Source of the DNA: CAXRBC01 sp041158045 | Lineage (GTDB): Bacteria; Actinomycetota; Acidimicrobiia; Acidimicrobiales; Ilumatobacteraceae | Length of the DNA stretch: 18,700 nt | NCBI GenBank assembly: GCA_041158045.1 | Contig: JBEBCD010000021.1 | Span: 1-18,700 of the forward strand | Reading direction: 5' to 3' | Part shown: positions 7,134 through 17,376 of the stretch, piece after piece | How the letters are laid out: each line of letters begins with the position of its first letter | Numbering within the stretch: the first letter of the stretch is position 1 | Translations under genes and position numbers: made by a program | The notes under the pieces: generated by a model | What the model was told of the DNA's origin: nothing | Seen by the model: only the letters and a program-made list of their open reading frames with translations | Database searches by the model: none

Positions 7134-7868
7134 TCAGACCCCAAGCGCCGAGCGGCGGCCGAGGCGGAGCGAGAGGCCCCAGCGGGTGACGCGGAGCATC
7201 GACTCCGCGATGATCCGCGAGTTCATCTTGGACGTCCCCCACTTGCGGTCCTCGAACGTGATCGGGATCTCCACGATGCGCCCCGCCCCGCGGTGGACGG
7301 CGCGGAAGATACCCTCGGACGTGAACGAGTAGCCCTCGCTCACCGTGCCGAGGATGTCCATGCGGCGCAGCGCCTCGGCGCGGAAGGCGCGGAAGCCCGT
7401 CGTCGAGTCCGCGATGGGGAGGCGCAGCATGAACGACGTGTAGCGGTTGCCCCACCGCGACAGCCAGCGGCGGTACCAGGGCCAGTGGACCGTGCTCCCA
7501 CCCGCCACGTACCGCGAGCCGATCACCACGTCGGCCCCGCCGCGGATCGCGTCGAGGAACCGCGGGATCGCCGCCGGGTCGTGGGAGAAGTCGGCGTCCA
7601 TCATCATCACGACGTCGGGACCGGTCGCCAGCACGCGAGCCATCGCGTCGCGGTACGCGGTGCCGAGCCCCTGCTTGCCCGGGCGGTGGAGCACGGTGAT
7701 GCGGCCGAGCTCGGCCGCGACACGGTCGGCGACCGCACCCGTGCCGTCGGGGGAAGCGTCGTCGGCGAGCATCACCTCCACCTCGGGCGCCGCCGCGCGC
7801 ACTGCGCGCAGGAAGGCCTCGACGTTCTCGACCTCGTTGTACGTCGGGACGATCACCACGACGCGCAC
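7134..7868 (-). CDS. ppm1: Polyprenol monophosphomannose synthase (GT2, DPM1-like)
   Basis: This 244-residue GT-A glycosyltransferase transfers mannose from GDP-mannose to polyprenyl phosphate, making the lipid-linked donor for envelope mannans and protein mannosylation. Visible motifs are IVPTYNEVENVE (6-17), DDASPDGT (36-43), the metal-binding DAD (91-93) with FSHDP following, GSRY (117-120) and STTGFRAF (155-162). There is no C-terminal GtrA or acyltransferase part, so it is the short soluble type. The GTG start at 7868 places the conserved beta strand VRVVVIVPTYNE at the N-terminus; a longer frame upstream only runs antisense-free through radA coding sequence. It lies ten bases after the radA stop, so it is the last gene of the clpC operon. 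The substrate lipid could come from polyprenyl synthases such as the one at 12719. Confidence 0.9.
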   Translation of the reverse strand: MRVVVIVPTYNEVENVEAFLRAVRAAAPEVEVMLADDASPDGTGAVADRVAAELGRITVLHRPGKQGLGTAYRDAMARVLATGPDVVMMMDADFSHDPAAIPRFLDAIRGGADVVIGSRYVAGGSTVHWPWYRRWLSRWGNRYTSFMLRLPIADSTTGFRAFRAEALRRMDILGTVSEGYSFTSEGIFRAVHRGAGRIVEIPITFEDRKWGTSKMNSRIIAESMLRVTRWGLSLRLGRRSALGV

Positions 7869-7878
7869 CGCGCCGAGG

Positions 7879-9252
7879 CTACTTGTCGAGCAGCCCCGCG
7901 ATCCGCAGCGCGTCGGCGACGCTCGCGATCGCCTCGACGCGCAGCCCCGGCGTCGACACCGACGATGCGGCGCCGTGTGGCACGAGCGCCCGCGCGAAGC
8001 CGAGGCGCGCCGCCTCGCCGAGCCGTCGCGCGAGGTGACCGACCTGGCGAACCTCGCCCGCGAGCCCGACCTCGCCGACCGCGACGACGTCGCCCGCGAC
8101 CGCGACGCCCGTCGCCGCCGACGTGAGCGCGAGGCAGAGCCCGAGGTCCGCACCCGGCTCACCGAGGCGCACGCCGCCCGCCACGGAGGCGAACACCTCG
8201 TGCTGCGCGAGCGCGACGCCCGCGCGGCGCTCCAGCACCGCGAGCAGCATCGCGAGGCGTCCGCCGTCAACGCCCTGGGCGGAGCGCCGCGGCATCGCCC
8301 CCGACGTGGGCGTGGTGAGCGCCTGCACCTCGACGAGGAGGGGGCGCTGGCCCTCGATGGTGGGGACGACGACCGATCCGGGTGCGCCCGCGCGGCGGTC
8401 GGCGAGGAAGAGCGAGCTCGCGTCGGGCACGGCGCGCAGGCCCGCCTCGGTCATCTCGAAGAGGCCGAGCTCGCTCGTGGAGCCGAAGCGATGCTTGGCC
8501 GCGCGCAGCATGCGCAGCGCATGGTGGCGGTCGCCCTCGAATGCGAGCACGGTGTCGACGACGTGCTCGAGCACCCGCGGTCCGGCGAGCCCACCGTCCT
8601 TGGTGACGTGACCGACGATGACGACGGGGATCGCGCGTGCCTTGGCCTCCTGGACGAGGCGGTGGGCGCAGCCGCGGACCTGCGACACGGAACCTGGTGC
8701 GGACGAGAGCTCGGGGTCGGCGATGGCCTGCACGCTGTCGACGACGACGAGCTCGGGCTTCACCTCGTCGAGCGCCGCGACGATGCGCGGGAGCGAGAGC
8801 TCGGCCACGAGCCACAGGTCGGGCCGCAGGGCACCGAGGCGCGAGGCCCGGAGGCGCACCTGCTGCGCGCTCTCCTCGGCGGTGACGTAGAGCGACCGGC
8901 CGGGCCAGGCGTGCAGCAGCTGCAGCAGGAGCGTCGACTTGCCGATACCGGGCTCGCCCCCGAGCAGCGTGACCGACCCGGGCACGAGACCCCCGCCGAG
9001 CACGCGGTCGAGCTCCTCGATCCCCGTCGTCGTCGCGGCCGCCTCGAGCGGGTCGACCGCGTCGATCGGCCGGGGCTCGCCGGGCGGCACGAGCGCGATG
9101 CCCCGGGCGAGCGACGCCTCGGCCGCCGGCGCGTCGCCCTCGACGTCCTCGACCAGGGAATTCCACGCGCCGCAGGCGGTGCAGCGACCACCCCACTTCG
9201 GATGTGCGGCCCCGCAGTCCCCGCAGCGCCAGACGGTGCGGAGGCGGGCCAT
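7879..9252 (-). CDS. radA: DNA repair protein RadA
   Basis: A 457-residue RecA-like DnaB-type helicase that promotes branch migration in homologous recombination. It has the N-terminal zinc finger (Cys10, 13, 24, 27), Walker A GGEPGIGKST (98-107), Walker B region ELVVVDSVQAI (167-177), the RadA motif region (253-257) and a C-terminal Lon-protease-like domain (about 290-457). The RadA signature normally read as KNRFG is KHRFG here, an Asn-to-His change. ATG 9252 puts the zinc finger at the usual position; an in-frame extension to 9375 has no homologous content. It lies 11 bases after the lipoprotein gene and ahead of the mannosyltransferase gene, in one minus-strand operon starting with clpC. 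Length is standard for the family. Confidence 0.96.
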   Translation of the reverse strand: MARLRTVWRCGDCGAAHPKWGGRCTACGAWNSLVEDVEGDAPAAEASLARGIALVPPGEPRPIDAVDPLEAAATTTGIEELDRVLGGGLVPGSVTLLGGEPGIGKSTLLLQLLHAWPGRSLYVTAEESAQQVRLRASRLGALRPDLWLVAELSLPRIVAALDEVKPELVVVDSVQAIADPELSSAPGSVSQVRGCAHRLVQEAKARAIPVVIVGHVTKDGGLAGPRVLEHVVDTVLAFEGDRHHALRMLRAAKHRFGSTSELGLFEMTEAGLRAVPDASSLFLADRRAGAPGSVVVPTIEGQRPLLVEVQALTTPTSGAMPRRSAQGVDGGRLAMLLAVLERRAGVALAQHEVFASVAGGVRLGEPGADLGLCLALTSAATGVAVAGDVVAVGEVGLAGEVRQVGHLARRLGEAARLGFARALVPHGAASSVSTPGLRVEAIASVADALRIAGLLDK

Positions 9253-9263
9253 GGCGCCCGACG

Positions 9264-10061
9264 CTAGGGCGCCGGTGTGCGTCGGCTGCGTGCCGAGACC
9301 GCGCGTCGTGCGATGAGCGCCGCACCGCCCACGAGCCATGCGGCCGCGAGGAGCCAGGCGCCGCGCGACGCCCACCGTGCGACGACCGTGCCGAGCGCCG
9401 AGCTGCGGCTGCGGGTCACGAGGTCGACCGCGGAGCCGTCGGTCGGGACGACCCAGCGCAGCGTCGCGCCGGCGCGCTCGCCGCTCGTGCGCTCCACCGT
9501 GCCGGGCAGCGTCGCGACGAGCTCCAACCGCAGCGCGCCGGCGGGGTCCACGCCCGCGCGCTCGAGCGGCAGCGCGAGCGGCACCGCGCCGAGCGTCTCG
9601 ATCGCCTCGGCGTCGGCGAGTGCGGCGAGCCCGCCGTCGAGGTGCAGCGTGCCGTCGAGCGTGTACGTCGCGTCGGTCTCCGAGCCGATCCGCGCGAGCC
9701 GCAGGTCGGTGTAGGGACCCGCGGGTCCGCCGAGCTGCGAGAGCAGCGAGGTCGCCTGCTCGGGCGTGTCGAAGTCCTGCCGCAGCGTGAGGCGGAGCCC
9801 GCCGTCCACGGTCGGTTCGGGCCCGAGGACGTCCCAGCCCGCCGCGCGAGCGTCGTCGAGCAGGAGCGCGTCGGCGAGGCCGGGCTCGGCGGCGACGACC
9901 TCGGGGCTCGCCGTGGCGAGGACGGTCACCGAGCCGGTGCCGTCGTCGCGGACGTCGAGCGTGACGGTGGAGCCGACCTGGCAGGCGGGGAGGACCAGCG
10001 CCGCGGCGCAGGCCATCAGGCCGCCGCGCACCGCGCGCCGTGCGCGCGGCATCGACCGCAT
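9264..10061 (-). CDS. LppM-like lipoprotein with C-terminal membrane helix
   Basis: A 265-residue exported protein. The signal peptide (about 1-26) ends in a lipobox LPAC with Cys27 as the lipidation site. The mature part begins VGSTVTLDVRDDGTGSVTV, similar to the beta-rich LppM domain (DUF3153 type) of actinobacterial lipoproteins, followed by an Asp/Glu-rich alternation. A hydrophobic helix (about 229-249) with a basic tail lies near the C-terminus, so it would be anchored at both ends. The start is ATG 10061, four bases after the clpC stop; ATG 10052 is an alternative. In mycobacteria LppM influences host interaction, but that role should not be assumed here. The lipobox is clear; the domain call is from recall of the family pattern and is less certain. 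Confidence 0.6.
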   Translation of the reverse strand: MRSMPRARRAVRGGLMACAAALVLPACQVGSTVTLDVRDDGTGSVTVLATASPEVVAAEPGLADALLLDDARAAGWDVLGPEPTVDGGLRLTLRQDFDTPEQATSLLSQLGGPAGPYTDLRLARIGSETDATYTLDGTLHLDGGLAALADAEAIETLGAVPLALPLERAGVDPAGALRLELVATLPGTVERTSGERAGATLRWVVPTDGSAVDLVTRSRSSALGTVVARWASRGAWLLAAAWLVGGAALIARRAVSARSRRTPAP

Positions 10062-10065
10062 CGGG

Positions 10066-12600
<2,535 letters not shown>

Positions 12601-12608
12601 GTAGCCGC

Positions 12609-12614
12609 AGTGTA
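12609..12614 (-). promoter_or_regulatory. -10 box of clpC, probably leaderless
   Basis: On the minus strand TACACT is followed by eight bases and the clpC ATG. The A at position two and T at position six of the -10 element are present. The eight-base gap holds no Shine-Dalgarno sequence. No clear -35 and no convincing ClgR-type inverted repeat was found in 12601-12718. Confidence 0.45.
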
Positions 12615-12706
12615 TCGGCGTGGTCCCAGCGCGGCCGCGACGCAGCCGCACGGGACGCCGATCCGTCGCGTCGCGCTGCGCTCGTCGCCGCGTGGGAGTC
12701 GCGTCG

Positions 12707-12712
12707 TAGCCT
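12707..12712 (+). promoter_or_regulatory. -10 box of the polyprenyl synthase gene, leaderless type
   Basis: TAGCCT is followed by six bases and ATG 12719, the same box and spacing as for the gene at 119. It supports ATG 12719 over the in-frame GTG at 12713, which would lie upstream of the expected transcript start. Confidence 0.45.
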
Positions 12713-12718
12713 GTGGAC

Positions 12719-13702
12719 ATGCCCGTGGGCTCGCCGCTGCTCGCCCTCGCCTCGATGCGCACCGATCGCGAGCGGGTGGAGCGCGCGCTGCGCGACGCGG
12801 TGCGCACGCCCGACGCGTATCTCAACGAGATTGCGCTGCACCTCATCGTCGCGGGCGGCAAGCGCCTGCGCCCCGCGCTCGCGATCGTCGGCGCGCAGTC
12901 CGTCGACGACGCGCCGGTCTCGGACGACGTGATCCGCGGCGGCATCGCCTGCGAGCTCGTGCACCTCGGCTCGCTGTACCACGACGACGTGATGGACGAG
13001 GCGGAGACCCGCCGCGGCGTCGAGACGGTCAACGCCCGCTGGGGCAACCTCCAGGCGATCCTCGCCGGGGACTTCCTGCTCGCCCGCGCCTCCGAGATCG
13101 CCGCCTCCCTCGGCACCGAGGTGGCGGGCCTGCTCGCGCGGACCATCGCGCGGCTCTGCGAGGGCCAGATCGAGGAGTTGCGCCACACCTACGACGTGGC
13201 GCGTTCGGTGCCGTCGTACCTGCTCAGCATCGAGGGCAAGACGGCGTCGCTCTTCGCCACGGCGGCGCGCATCGGGGCGATCGTCGCCGGCCACGAGCGC
13301 GCCCACGTGGAGGCGGTCACCAACTACGGCACCGCCTACGGCATGGTGTTCCAGATCGTCGACGACGTCCTCGACGTGATCGCCACCGACGAGGAGCTCG
13401 GCAAGCGCGCCGGACACGACATGGAGGAGGGCGTCTACACCCTGCCCGTGCTGCTCACGCTCGCGCAGGGCGACGGTCCGGCCGACCAGCTGCGCGGCTT
13501 GCTCGGTGGGCCGCTCGGCGCCGCCGAGCGCGAGACCGCGCTGCGGATCGTGCGTGCCGGCCTCGGCGTGAAGCACGCCATCGAGACCGCCTGGGACTAC
13601 GTCGCGCTGGCCGAGGTCGAGTGCGCGAAGTTGCCCGCCACCGACGCCGTCGGCGCGCTGCGCGAGGCGCCGCGGGTGCTGCTCGAGTCGGTCATCCGCT
13701 AG
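12719..13702 (+). CDS. Polyprenyl (long-chain isoprenyl) diphosphate synthase
   Basis: A 327-residue trans-type prenyltransferase that extends allylic diphosphates with isopentenyl diphosphate. Motifs: GGKRLRP (47-53), first Asp-rich motif DDVMD (89-93), GDFLLARA (117-124), and the second Asp-rich motif DDVLD (215-219). The residue five before the first Asp-rich motif is Gly84 and no bulky aromatic sits at -4/-5, which in this family favours long products, as in menaquinone side-chain synthases (heptaprenyl to nonaprenyl). Chain length cannot be fixed from sequence. The start at ATG 12719 follows a TAGCCT box. It is divergent from clpC and converges on the 666-residue membrane protein gene with a 6-base gap between the coding ends. 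Confidence 0.93.
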   Translation: MPVGSPLLALASMRTDRERVERALRDAVRTPDAYLNEIALHLIVAGGKRLRPALAIVGAQSVDDAPVSDDVIRGGIACELVHLGSLYHDDVMDEAETRRGVETVNARWGNLQAILAGDFLLARASEIAASLGTEVAGLLARTIARLCEGQIEELRHTYDVARSVPSYLLSIEGKTASLFATAARIGAIVAGHERAHVEAVTNYGTAYGMVFQIVDDVLDVIATDEELGKRAGHDMEEGVYTLPVLLTLAQGDGPADQLRGLLGGPLGAAERETALRIVRAGLGVKHAIETAWDYVALAEVECAKLPATDAVGALREAPRVLLESVIR

Positions 13703-13721
13703 CCCGCCTCAGGGCGCGGGC
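13702..13721. terminator. GC hairpin at a convergent gene end, possible bidirectional terminator
   Basis: GCCCGC (13702-13707) pairs with GCGGGC (13716-13721) around an eight-base loop. It covers the last base of the polyprenyl synthase stop and the end of the facing membrane protein gene. There is no T-tract on either strand, so if it terminates, it is a hairpin-only type. The position fits; the function is a guess. Confidence 0.3.
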
Positions 13722-15709
13722 GCCGACGCCGGCGGGGCGTACGAGTACACGGTGACCCCGATGTCGTCGGGCGCGTGCACGACGGTCATCCCCGGGCAGG
13801 ACGAGTCCATGCGGGACGGGCCGATGAAGTTGACCCGGCCGTCGTCGTTCTGGACCACGACCCAGCGCGGGGCGAGCGCGGGGAGCCGCCGACATCCCAG
13901 CTCCCGCATCCCCGCCGAGACGAGCGAGTACTCGAGGGAGTTGGTGGCGAGCCCGTTGCGCAGGCCCGTGAGGAGCTCGACGGTGCCGGCGTACTGGTCG
14001 CCGAGGTAGACGGTCTCCTCCAGCGGGAGTGCGTAGCGCGCGAGCGCGATCTCGACGGAGCGCACGACGCGCGTCGCCGACTGGCTCGCGACGGACCACT
14101 CCGCGCCGCCGCCGGTCGCCCGCCGCCACTCGGTCGAGGGGCTCGGTGCGATGGTGAGCGCGGCGAGCGGCAGCGCGAGGGCGAGCCCGAGCGGTGCGAG
14201 CGAGGGCAGCGCCGCGCGCGGGAGCGTCCGGACCGCCGCCATCCCGCCCGACTCGCGCGCGAGCGCCGCGAGTGCCGCGAGGCAGATCGTGACGGGGATG
14301 AAGAAGATCTGCACGTGCGACGGCCACGAGCGACCCGAGTAGTAGGGGGCCGAGAGCAGTCCCCACGCCGCGCCGTACGCCGCGACGACGGCGGCGGCCC
14401 GGACCGCGTCGTTGCCGTGCCGCGACCACGCGAGGCGCACGCCGACGACGCCCGCACCGGCGAGCACGCCGAATGCCACGAGCCACGTGCCCTCGCGCGG
14501 CATCGGTACGTTCATGTAGCCACCCGAGCCCTGTGCTCGGACCATCGCGCTCCACGTGTCGAGGCTGAACGGCGAGGCCCAGATCGCGAGCGCGGCGAGC
14601 ACGACGACGAGCGTGGCGACTGCGGCCGTCGCCGCCCGCACGACGTCGCGGCGTGCGAGCAACCCCGCGCGGCGGGCGAGCACGATGGCGAGGACCGCGG
14701 CGGCGGCCGTCGGGCCGCCGAACTCGAGGTTGTTCATCGCGGCGAGCGGCACCAGCGCCCCGAGCGCGACCACGGCCGCGGCGCGCCGGCGCGCCGAGCA
14801 CGCCATCGTCGCCACGAGCGCCGCGGCCACGCAGGCGAACCACGACCGCGAGGGCATGGAGAAGAACGTGGCGGCGAGCGAGTCGGTGACGCGCGACCGC
14901 GCCGAACCCTTCATCAGCACGAGCGAGCACGCGCCCAGCACGGCGAGCGGTCGGGCGACGCGCGGGTGGAGGCGACGCACGACGACCACGAGCGCCGCCA
15001 TCTGGGCGAGCGTGAGGAGCCAGAGCCACGCGAGGACCGCGGTCATCGTCGCCTGTGCACCAAGGCCCCGCGTGAGCGCGATCGGCCAACCGAGGAGCGA
15101 CGAGTACTGCGCGGCGAAGTCGCCGGACGGCGTGATGCCCGAGCGGGCGAGGAGCATCTCGTTGAAGACGGTCGAAGCGCCGAAGAGGTCGATGATCCCG
15201 CCCGAGAACTGGGTCATCGACGGCAGGTAGGTGCCGGCGACCGCCGCCGCGGCGAGCCACGGGATGGCGCGTCCCACCGAGCGGCGCGCGGGCTGTCCGC
15301 CCCGCCGCACCGCCACGAGCGCGGCACCGGCGACGAGGACCGCCGCGATCGCGACGCGGGGCCCGAGCCCCGCCCACTGCACGTCATCGTCGACGACCTC
15401 CACCCAGGTGCCCACCAGCGTCGCGAGCGTCGCGACCGCGACGCCGACGCCACCGAGCGCGCGGCCCACGCGCGACGCGGGAGTGGGCGCACGACCGGCC
15501 GGGACGCACGCCGCGAGCGCGGCCGTCCCGACCAGCACCGCCACCGCGAGCCGATCGCGGGCCTCGAGGCTGGGGAGCCGCGGGAACGCGCGCGCCAGCG
15601 GCGTCGCGCGCACGACGGCGTCGCCGACCGCGACCCACGCCCACGTCGCGCCGATCGTCCACGCCATCGCGGCGGCGTAGCTGCGCGCGAGGCGCTCCAA
15701 CGGGCTCAT
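13709..15709 (-). CDS. Polytopic membrane protein, GT-C glycosyltransferase-like, function unknown
   Basis: A 666-residue protein with about ten to thirteen hydrophobic helices up to about residue 525 and a soluble C-terminal domain (about 525-666) with two cysteines near 587 and 636. The first large loop contains VDDDVQW (106-112) and the next a segment GITPSGDFAAQYSSLLGWP (191-209), whose Gly-x-x-Pro...Asp-Phe...Tyr pattern resembles loops of GT-C enzymes that use lipid-linked sugars. I do not recognise a named family, so this is resemblance only. ATG 15709 is the start; the gene lies 25 bases after the phosphatase-like gene in the rmuC-tilS operon direction. A sugar transferase would fit with the mannose-donor synthase in the window, but they are in different operons. 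A transporter or unrelated membrane protein is possible. Confidence 0.7.
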   Translation of the reverse strand: MSPLERLARSYAAAMAWTIGATWAWVAVGDAVVRATPLARAFPRLPSLEARDRLAVAVLVGTAALAACVPAGRAPTPASRVGRALGGVGVAVATLATLVGTWVEVVDDDVQWAGLGPRVAIAAVLVAGAALVAVRRGGQPARRSVGRAIPWLAAAAVAGTYLPSMTQFSGGIIDLFGASTVFNEMLLARSGITPSGDFAAQYSSLLGWPIALTRGLGAQATMTAVLAWLWLLTLAQMAALVVVVRRLHPRVARPLAVLGACSLVLMKGSARSRVTDSLAATFFSMPSRSWFACVAAALVATMACSARRRAAAVVALGALVPLAAMNNLEFGGPTAAAAVLAIVLARRAGLLARRDVVRAATAAVATLVVVLAALAIWASPFSLDTWSAMVRAQGSGGYMNVPMPREGTWLVAFGVLAGAGVVGVRLAWSRHGNDAVRAAAVVAAYGAAWGLLSAPYYSGRSWPSHVQIFFIPVTICLAALAALARESGGMAAVRTLPRAALPSLAPLGLALALPLAALTIAPSPSTEWRRATGGGAEWSVASQSATRVVRSVEIALARYALPLEETVYLGDQYAGTVELLTGLRNGLATNSLEYSLVSAGMRELGCRRLPALAPRWVVVQNDDGRVNFIGPSRMDSSCPGMTVVHAPDDIGVTVYSYAPPASAPAP

Positions 15710-15734
15710 GTGGTCGGTCGCGCGAGCGCGGCGA

Positions 15735-16244
15735 TCAGCGCAGCTCGTGCACCCGCATGATCAGCTCGCGCGACGCGGGGTCCAGCTGCCGGCCCGCGAT
15801 GCGCTCGGCGAGGATGATCGCCTGCGAGGTGTCCTCCACGAGGCCGGACCAGCGGATGTACCCGCCCATGATCCCGTGGAGCCGATCGCCGACCTCCTCG
15901 CCGTGCACGACCGTCTTGGTGCCCGCGGCGACGAGCCCCGCCACGGTGCGGTAGAAGTCGCGCAACCACGGGTCGATCTCCTCGAGGTCCGCGAGCGGCA
16001 GGTGCCGGTACGCGAGCTGCAGCTCGTCGTAGCTGTGGAGATTGTGGGGCGCGGCGCTGATCGACACGACGCAGCCGAACTCCTGCTCGCGCAGCCAGAT
16101 GATCTCCTCCTGGCGGCGCACCTTGCGGTGGTTGACGCCGAAGCCCCCGGGCCGCTCGCAGATCGCGAGCTTCTCCTTGAGGATCCACGTGAGGTTGCGG
16201 GGCTGTATGCCCAGCGCCCACTTGCCCCGCAACTTGTGTGGCAC
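15735..16244 (-). CDS. Tyrosine/dual-specificity phosphatase-like protein lacking the catalytic Cys (pseudophosphatase)
   Basis: A 169-residue protein. Residues 41-60 (RRQEEIIWLREQEFGCVVSI) followed by HLPLADLEEIDPWL (81-94) and the helix before TVVHGEEVGDR (111-121) match the layout of small dual-specificity phosphatases: strand, Asp loop, P-loop and C-terminal helices. In active enzymes the P-loop reads His-Cys-x5-Arg. Here His114 is followed by Gly115 and then Arg121 at the right spacing, so the nucleophile is replaced by Gly, as in the eukaryotic pseudophosphatase STYX. It should therefore bind rather than hydrolyse phospho-ligands. The N-terminus (LRGKWALGIQPRNLTWILKE, 5-24) is an unrecognised conserved-looking region. 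The GTG start at 16244 follows a GAGGGGG purine run. It lies between tilS and the membrane protein gene. The fold call is by motif pattern only. Confidence 0.6.
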   Translation of the reverse strand: MPHKLRGKWALGIQPRNLTWILKEKLAICERPGGFGVNHRKVRRQEEIIWLREQEFGCVVSISAAPHNLHSYDELQLAYRHLPLADLEEIDPWLRDFYRTVAGLVAAGTKTVVHGEEVGDRLHGIMGGYIRWSGLVEDTSQAIILAERIAGRQLDPASRELIMRVHELR

Positions 16245-16310
16245 TCAGCGGCCCCCTCGACGCGCCCGCGGACTGCGCGGCGACATCGGAGCGTCAGGGT
16301 ACCACGGTGC

Positions 16311-17204
16311 TCAGGGGCGCGTGAGCGGCACGATCGCGAGTCGCTGCGCGCGGCGGCGCACCTCGCGCCCGCCCGCCACGTGGCACGCGGTCGCGCGCCC
16401 GTGCGCGACGTCGAGCACGCGGTCCACGGTCGCGAGATCAGGCGGGTACTCCGCGGTGAGCCACCGTCGCACCGCGCGCCGCGCGAGGGGCAATGGCGCG
16501 GCGCAGAGCGCCCGCGCGTCGGTCGGGTCCAGTCCCGCGGCGAGCTCGTCCATGAGGGCCTCGTCGTCGCGGGCCAGCTCGGCGTGGCGGGCGAGGAGCG
16601 GGGCGGGGTCGCGCCGCGCGACGTCGGCGAGGAGCGGCAGGACCTCGGCGCGGACTCGGTTGCGCTGGTGGCGCGGGTCGCGGTTGGACTCGTCGTCGGC
16701 GGTGCGGATGTCGAGCGCGCGGCAGACGGCATGCGTCTCGTCGCGCCGGATCGAGAGGAGCGGGTGGCGGTGGCCGGGTGCCATCGCCGCGGCGCCCGCC
16801 GCCCCGGCACCGCGCATGAGGTTGACCAGCACGGTCTCGGCCTGGTCGTCGAGCGTGTGGCCCGTCATGGCGTCGCCGGGCAGGACGGCCCGTCGTGCCT
16901 CGCGGGCTCGAGCCTCGAGGTTGGGCCCCGGCTCGATCCGCACGCGGATCTCGACGAAGTCGGCGCCGAGCTCCCGCGCGAGCTCCCGCACGAGGGCACC
17001 CTCGTCGCGGGACGCTGGCCGCAGGCCGTGGTCGACGTGGTGCGCCGTCGCGACGAGGCCCGCGCGCGTCGCGAGCACGAGCAGCGCCATGCTGTCGGGC
17101 CCGCCCGACACGGCACAGGCGACGCGCGTGCCGGCGACGGGGAAGGTGCAGCGGGGCAGCAGCCCCGCGATCAGCGCGTCGGCGTCGAGCGCCGCGCCGG
17201 GCAT
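16311..17204 (-). CDS. tilS: tRNA(Ile)-lysidine synthetase TilS
   Basis: A 297-residue N-type ATP pyrophosphatase that converts C34 of the AUA-decoding tRNA(Ile) to lysidine, changing both codon and amino acid identity. PP-loop SGGPDS (33-38), AHHVDHGLRP (54-63), GHTLDDQAETVLVNLMRG (115-132) and the DESNRDPRHQRNRVR segment (171-185) are all present. The C-terminal TilS domain seen in larger homologues appears missing or very short, as in many actinobacterial TilS. ATG 17204 is four bases after the stop of the 55-residue membrane protein gene, so the genes are co-transcribed. The usual actinobacterial neighbours hpt and ftsH do not follow; instead the phosphatase-like gene is downstream. Confidence 0.95.
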   Translation of the reverse strand: MPGAALDADALIAGLLPRCTFPVAGTRVACAVSGGPDSMALLVLATRAGLVATAHHVDHGLRPASRDEGALVRELARELGADFVEIRVRIEPGPNLEARAREARRAVLPGDAMTGHTLDDQAETVLVNLMRGAGAAGAAAMAPGHRHPLLSIRRDETHAVCRALDIRTADDESNRDPRHQRNRVRAEVLPLLADVARRDPAPLLARHAELARDDEALMDELAAGLDPTDARALCAAPLPLARRAVRRWLTAEYPPDLATVDRVLDVAHGRATACHVAGGREVRRRAQRLAIVPLTRP

Positions 17205-17208
17205 CGCG

Positions 17209-17376
17209 CTACTCGGCGCGACGCTGACCGCGGCCGGGGTGCTTGATCCGCTCGACGCGGACGAGATAGCCGCCGACGAGCCCGAGCAGCGCGCCGATGC
17301 CGGCGATGAGGAGCCCCGCGCCGAGCCACCAGTGCCAGACGACGGCCTCCGCGAACACGGCGCCCAGCGTAGTCAC
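17209..17376 (-). CDS. 55-residue single-helix membrane protein, unknown function
   Basis: This small gene is defined by a GTG that overlaps the rmuC stop (GTGA, four bases) and by a TAG at 17211-17209, four bases before tilS. The protein begins MTTLGAVFAEAV, has Trp-His-Trp-Trp (residues 14-17), then a hydrophobic Gly-rich helix (about 18-41), and ends in a basic tail VERIKHPGRGQRRAE. One membrane span with a positive C-terminal side suggests an N-out, C-in or similar small membrane protein. I do not recognise a family. Its exact fit between two genes, with overlap on one side, is what supports it as real; a longer reading frame upstream runs through rmuC and is rejected. Confidence 0.65.
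   Translation of the reverse strand: MTTLGAVFAEAVVWHWWLGAGLLIAGIGALLGLVGGYLVRVERIKHPGRGQRRAE

Noticed and set aside
7121..7140. Terminator between the BTAD gene and the mannosyltransferase gene
   Set aside because: Only a four-pair GTCT/AGAC stem with a ten-base loop is present and no T-tract, too weak to call.
7447..9267. 606-codon plus-strand frame opposite radA and the mannosyltransferase
   Set aside because: Antisense to two clear genes; the translation is rich in Arg, Ala and Glu with no domain.
12616..12660. Inverted repeat CGGCG...TCCC / GGGACGCCG between clpC and the polyprenyl synthase
   Set aside because: Nine-base arms with a three-base bulge and a 24-base spacer are common by chance in sequence of this composition, and it does not match a known ClgR or HrcA site.
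13775..15760. 661-codon plus-strand frame opposite the membrane protein gene
   Set aside because: The minus strand gives regular hydrophobic helices; the plus-strand product is almost entirely charged and without hydrophobic core, typical of an antisense shadow.
15708..17246. 512-codon plus-strand frame opposite the phosphatase-like gene and tilS
   Set aside because: Antisense to tilS with its PP-loop motifs; no recognisable product.
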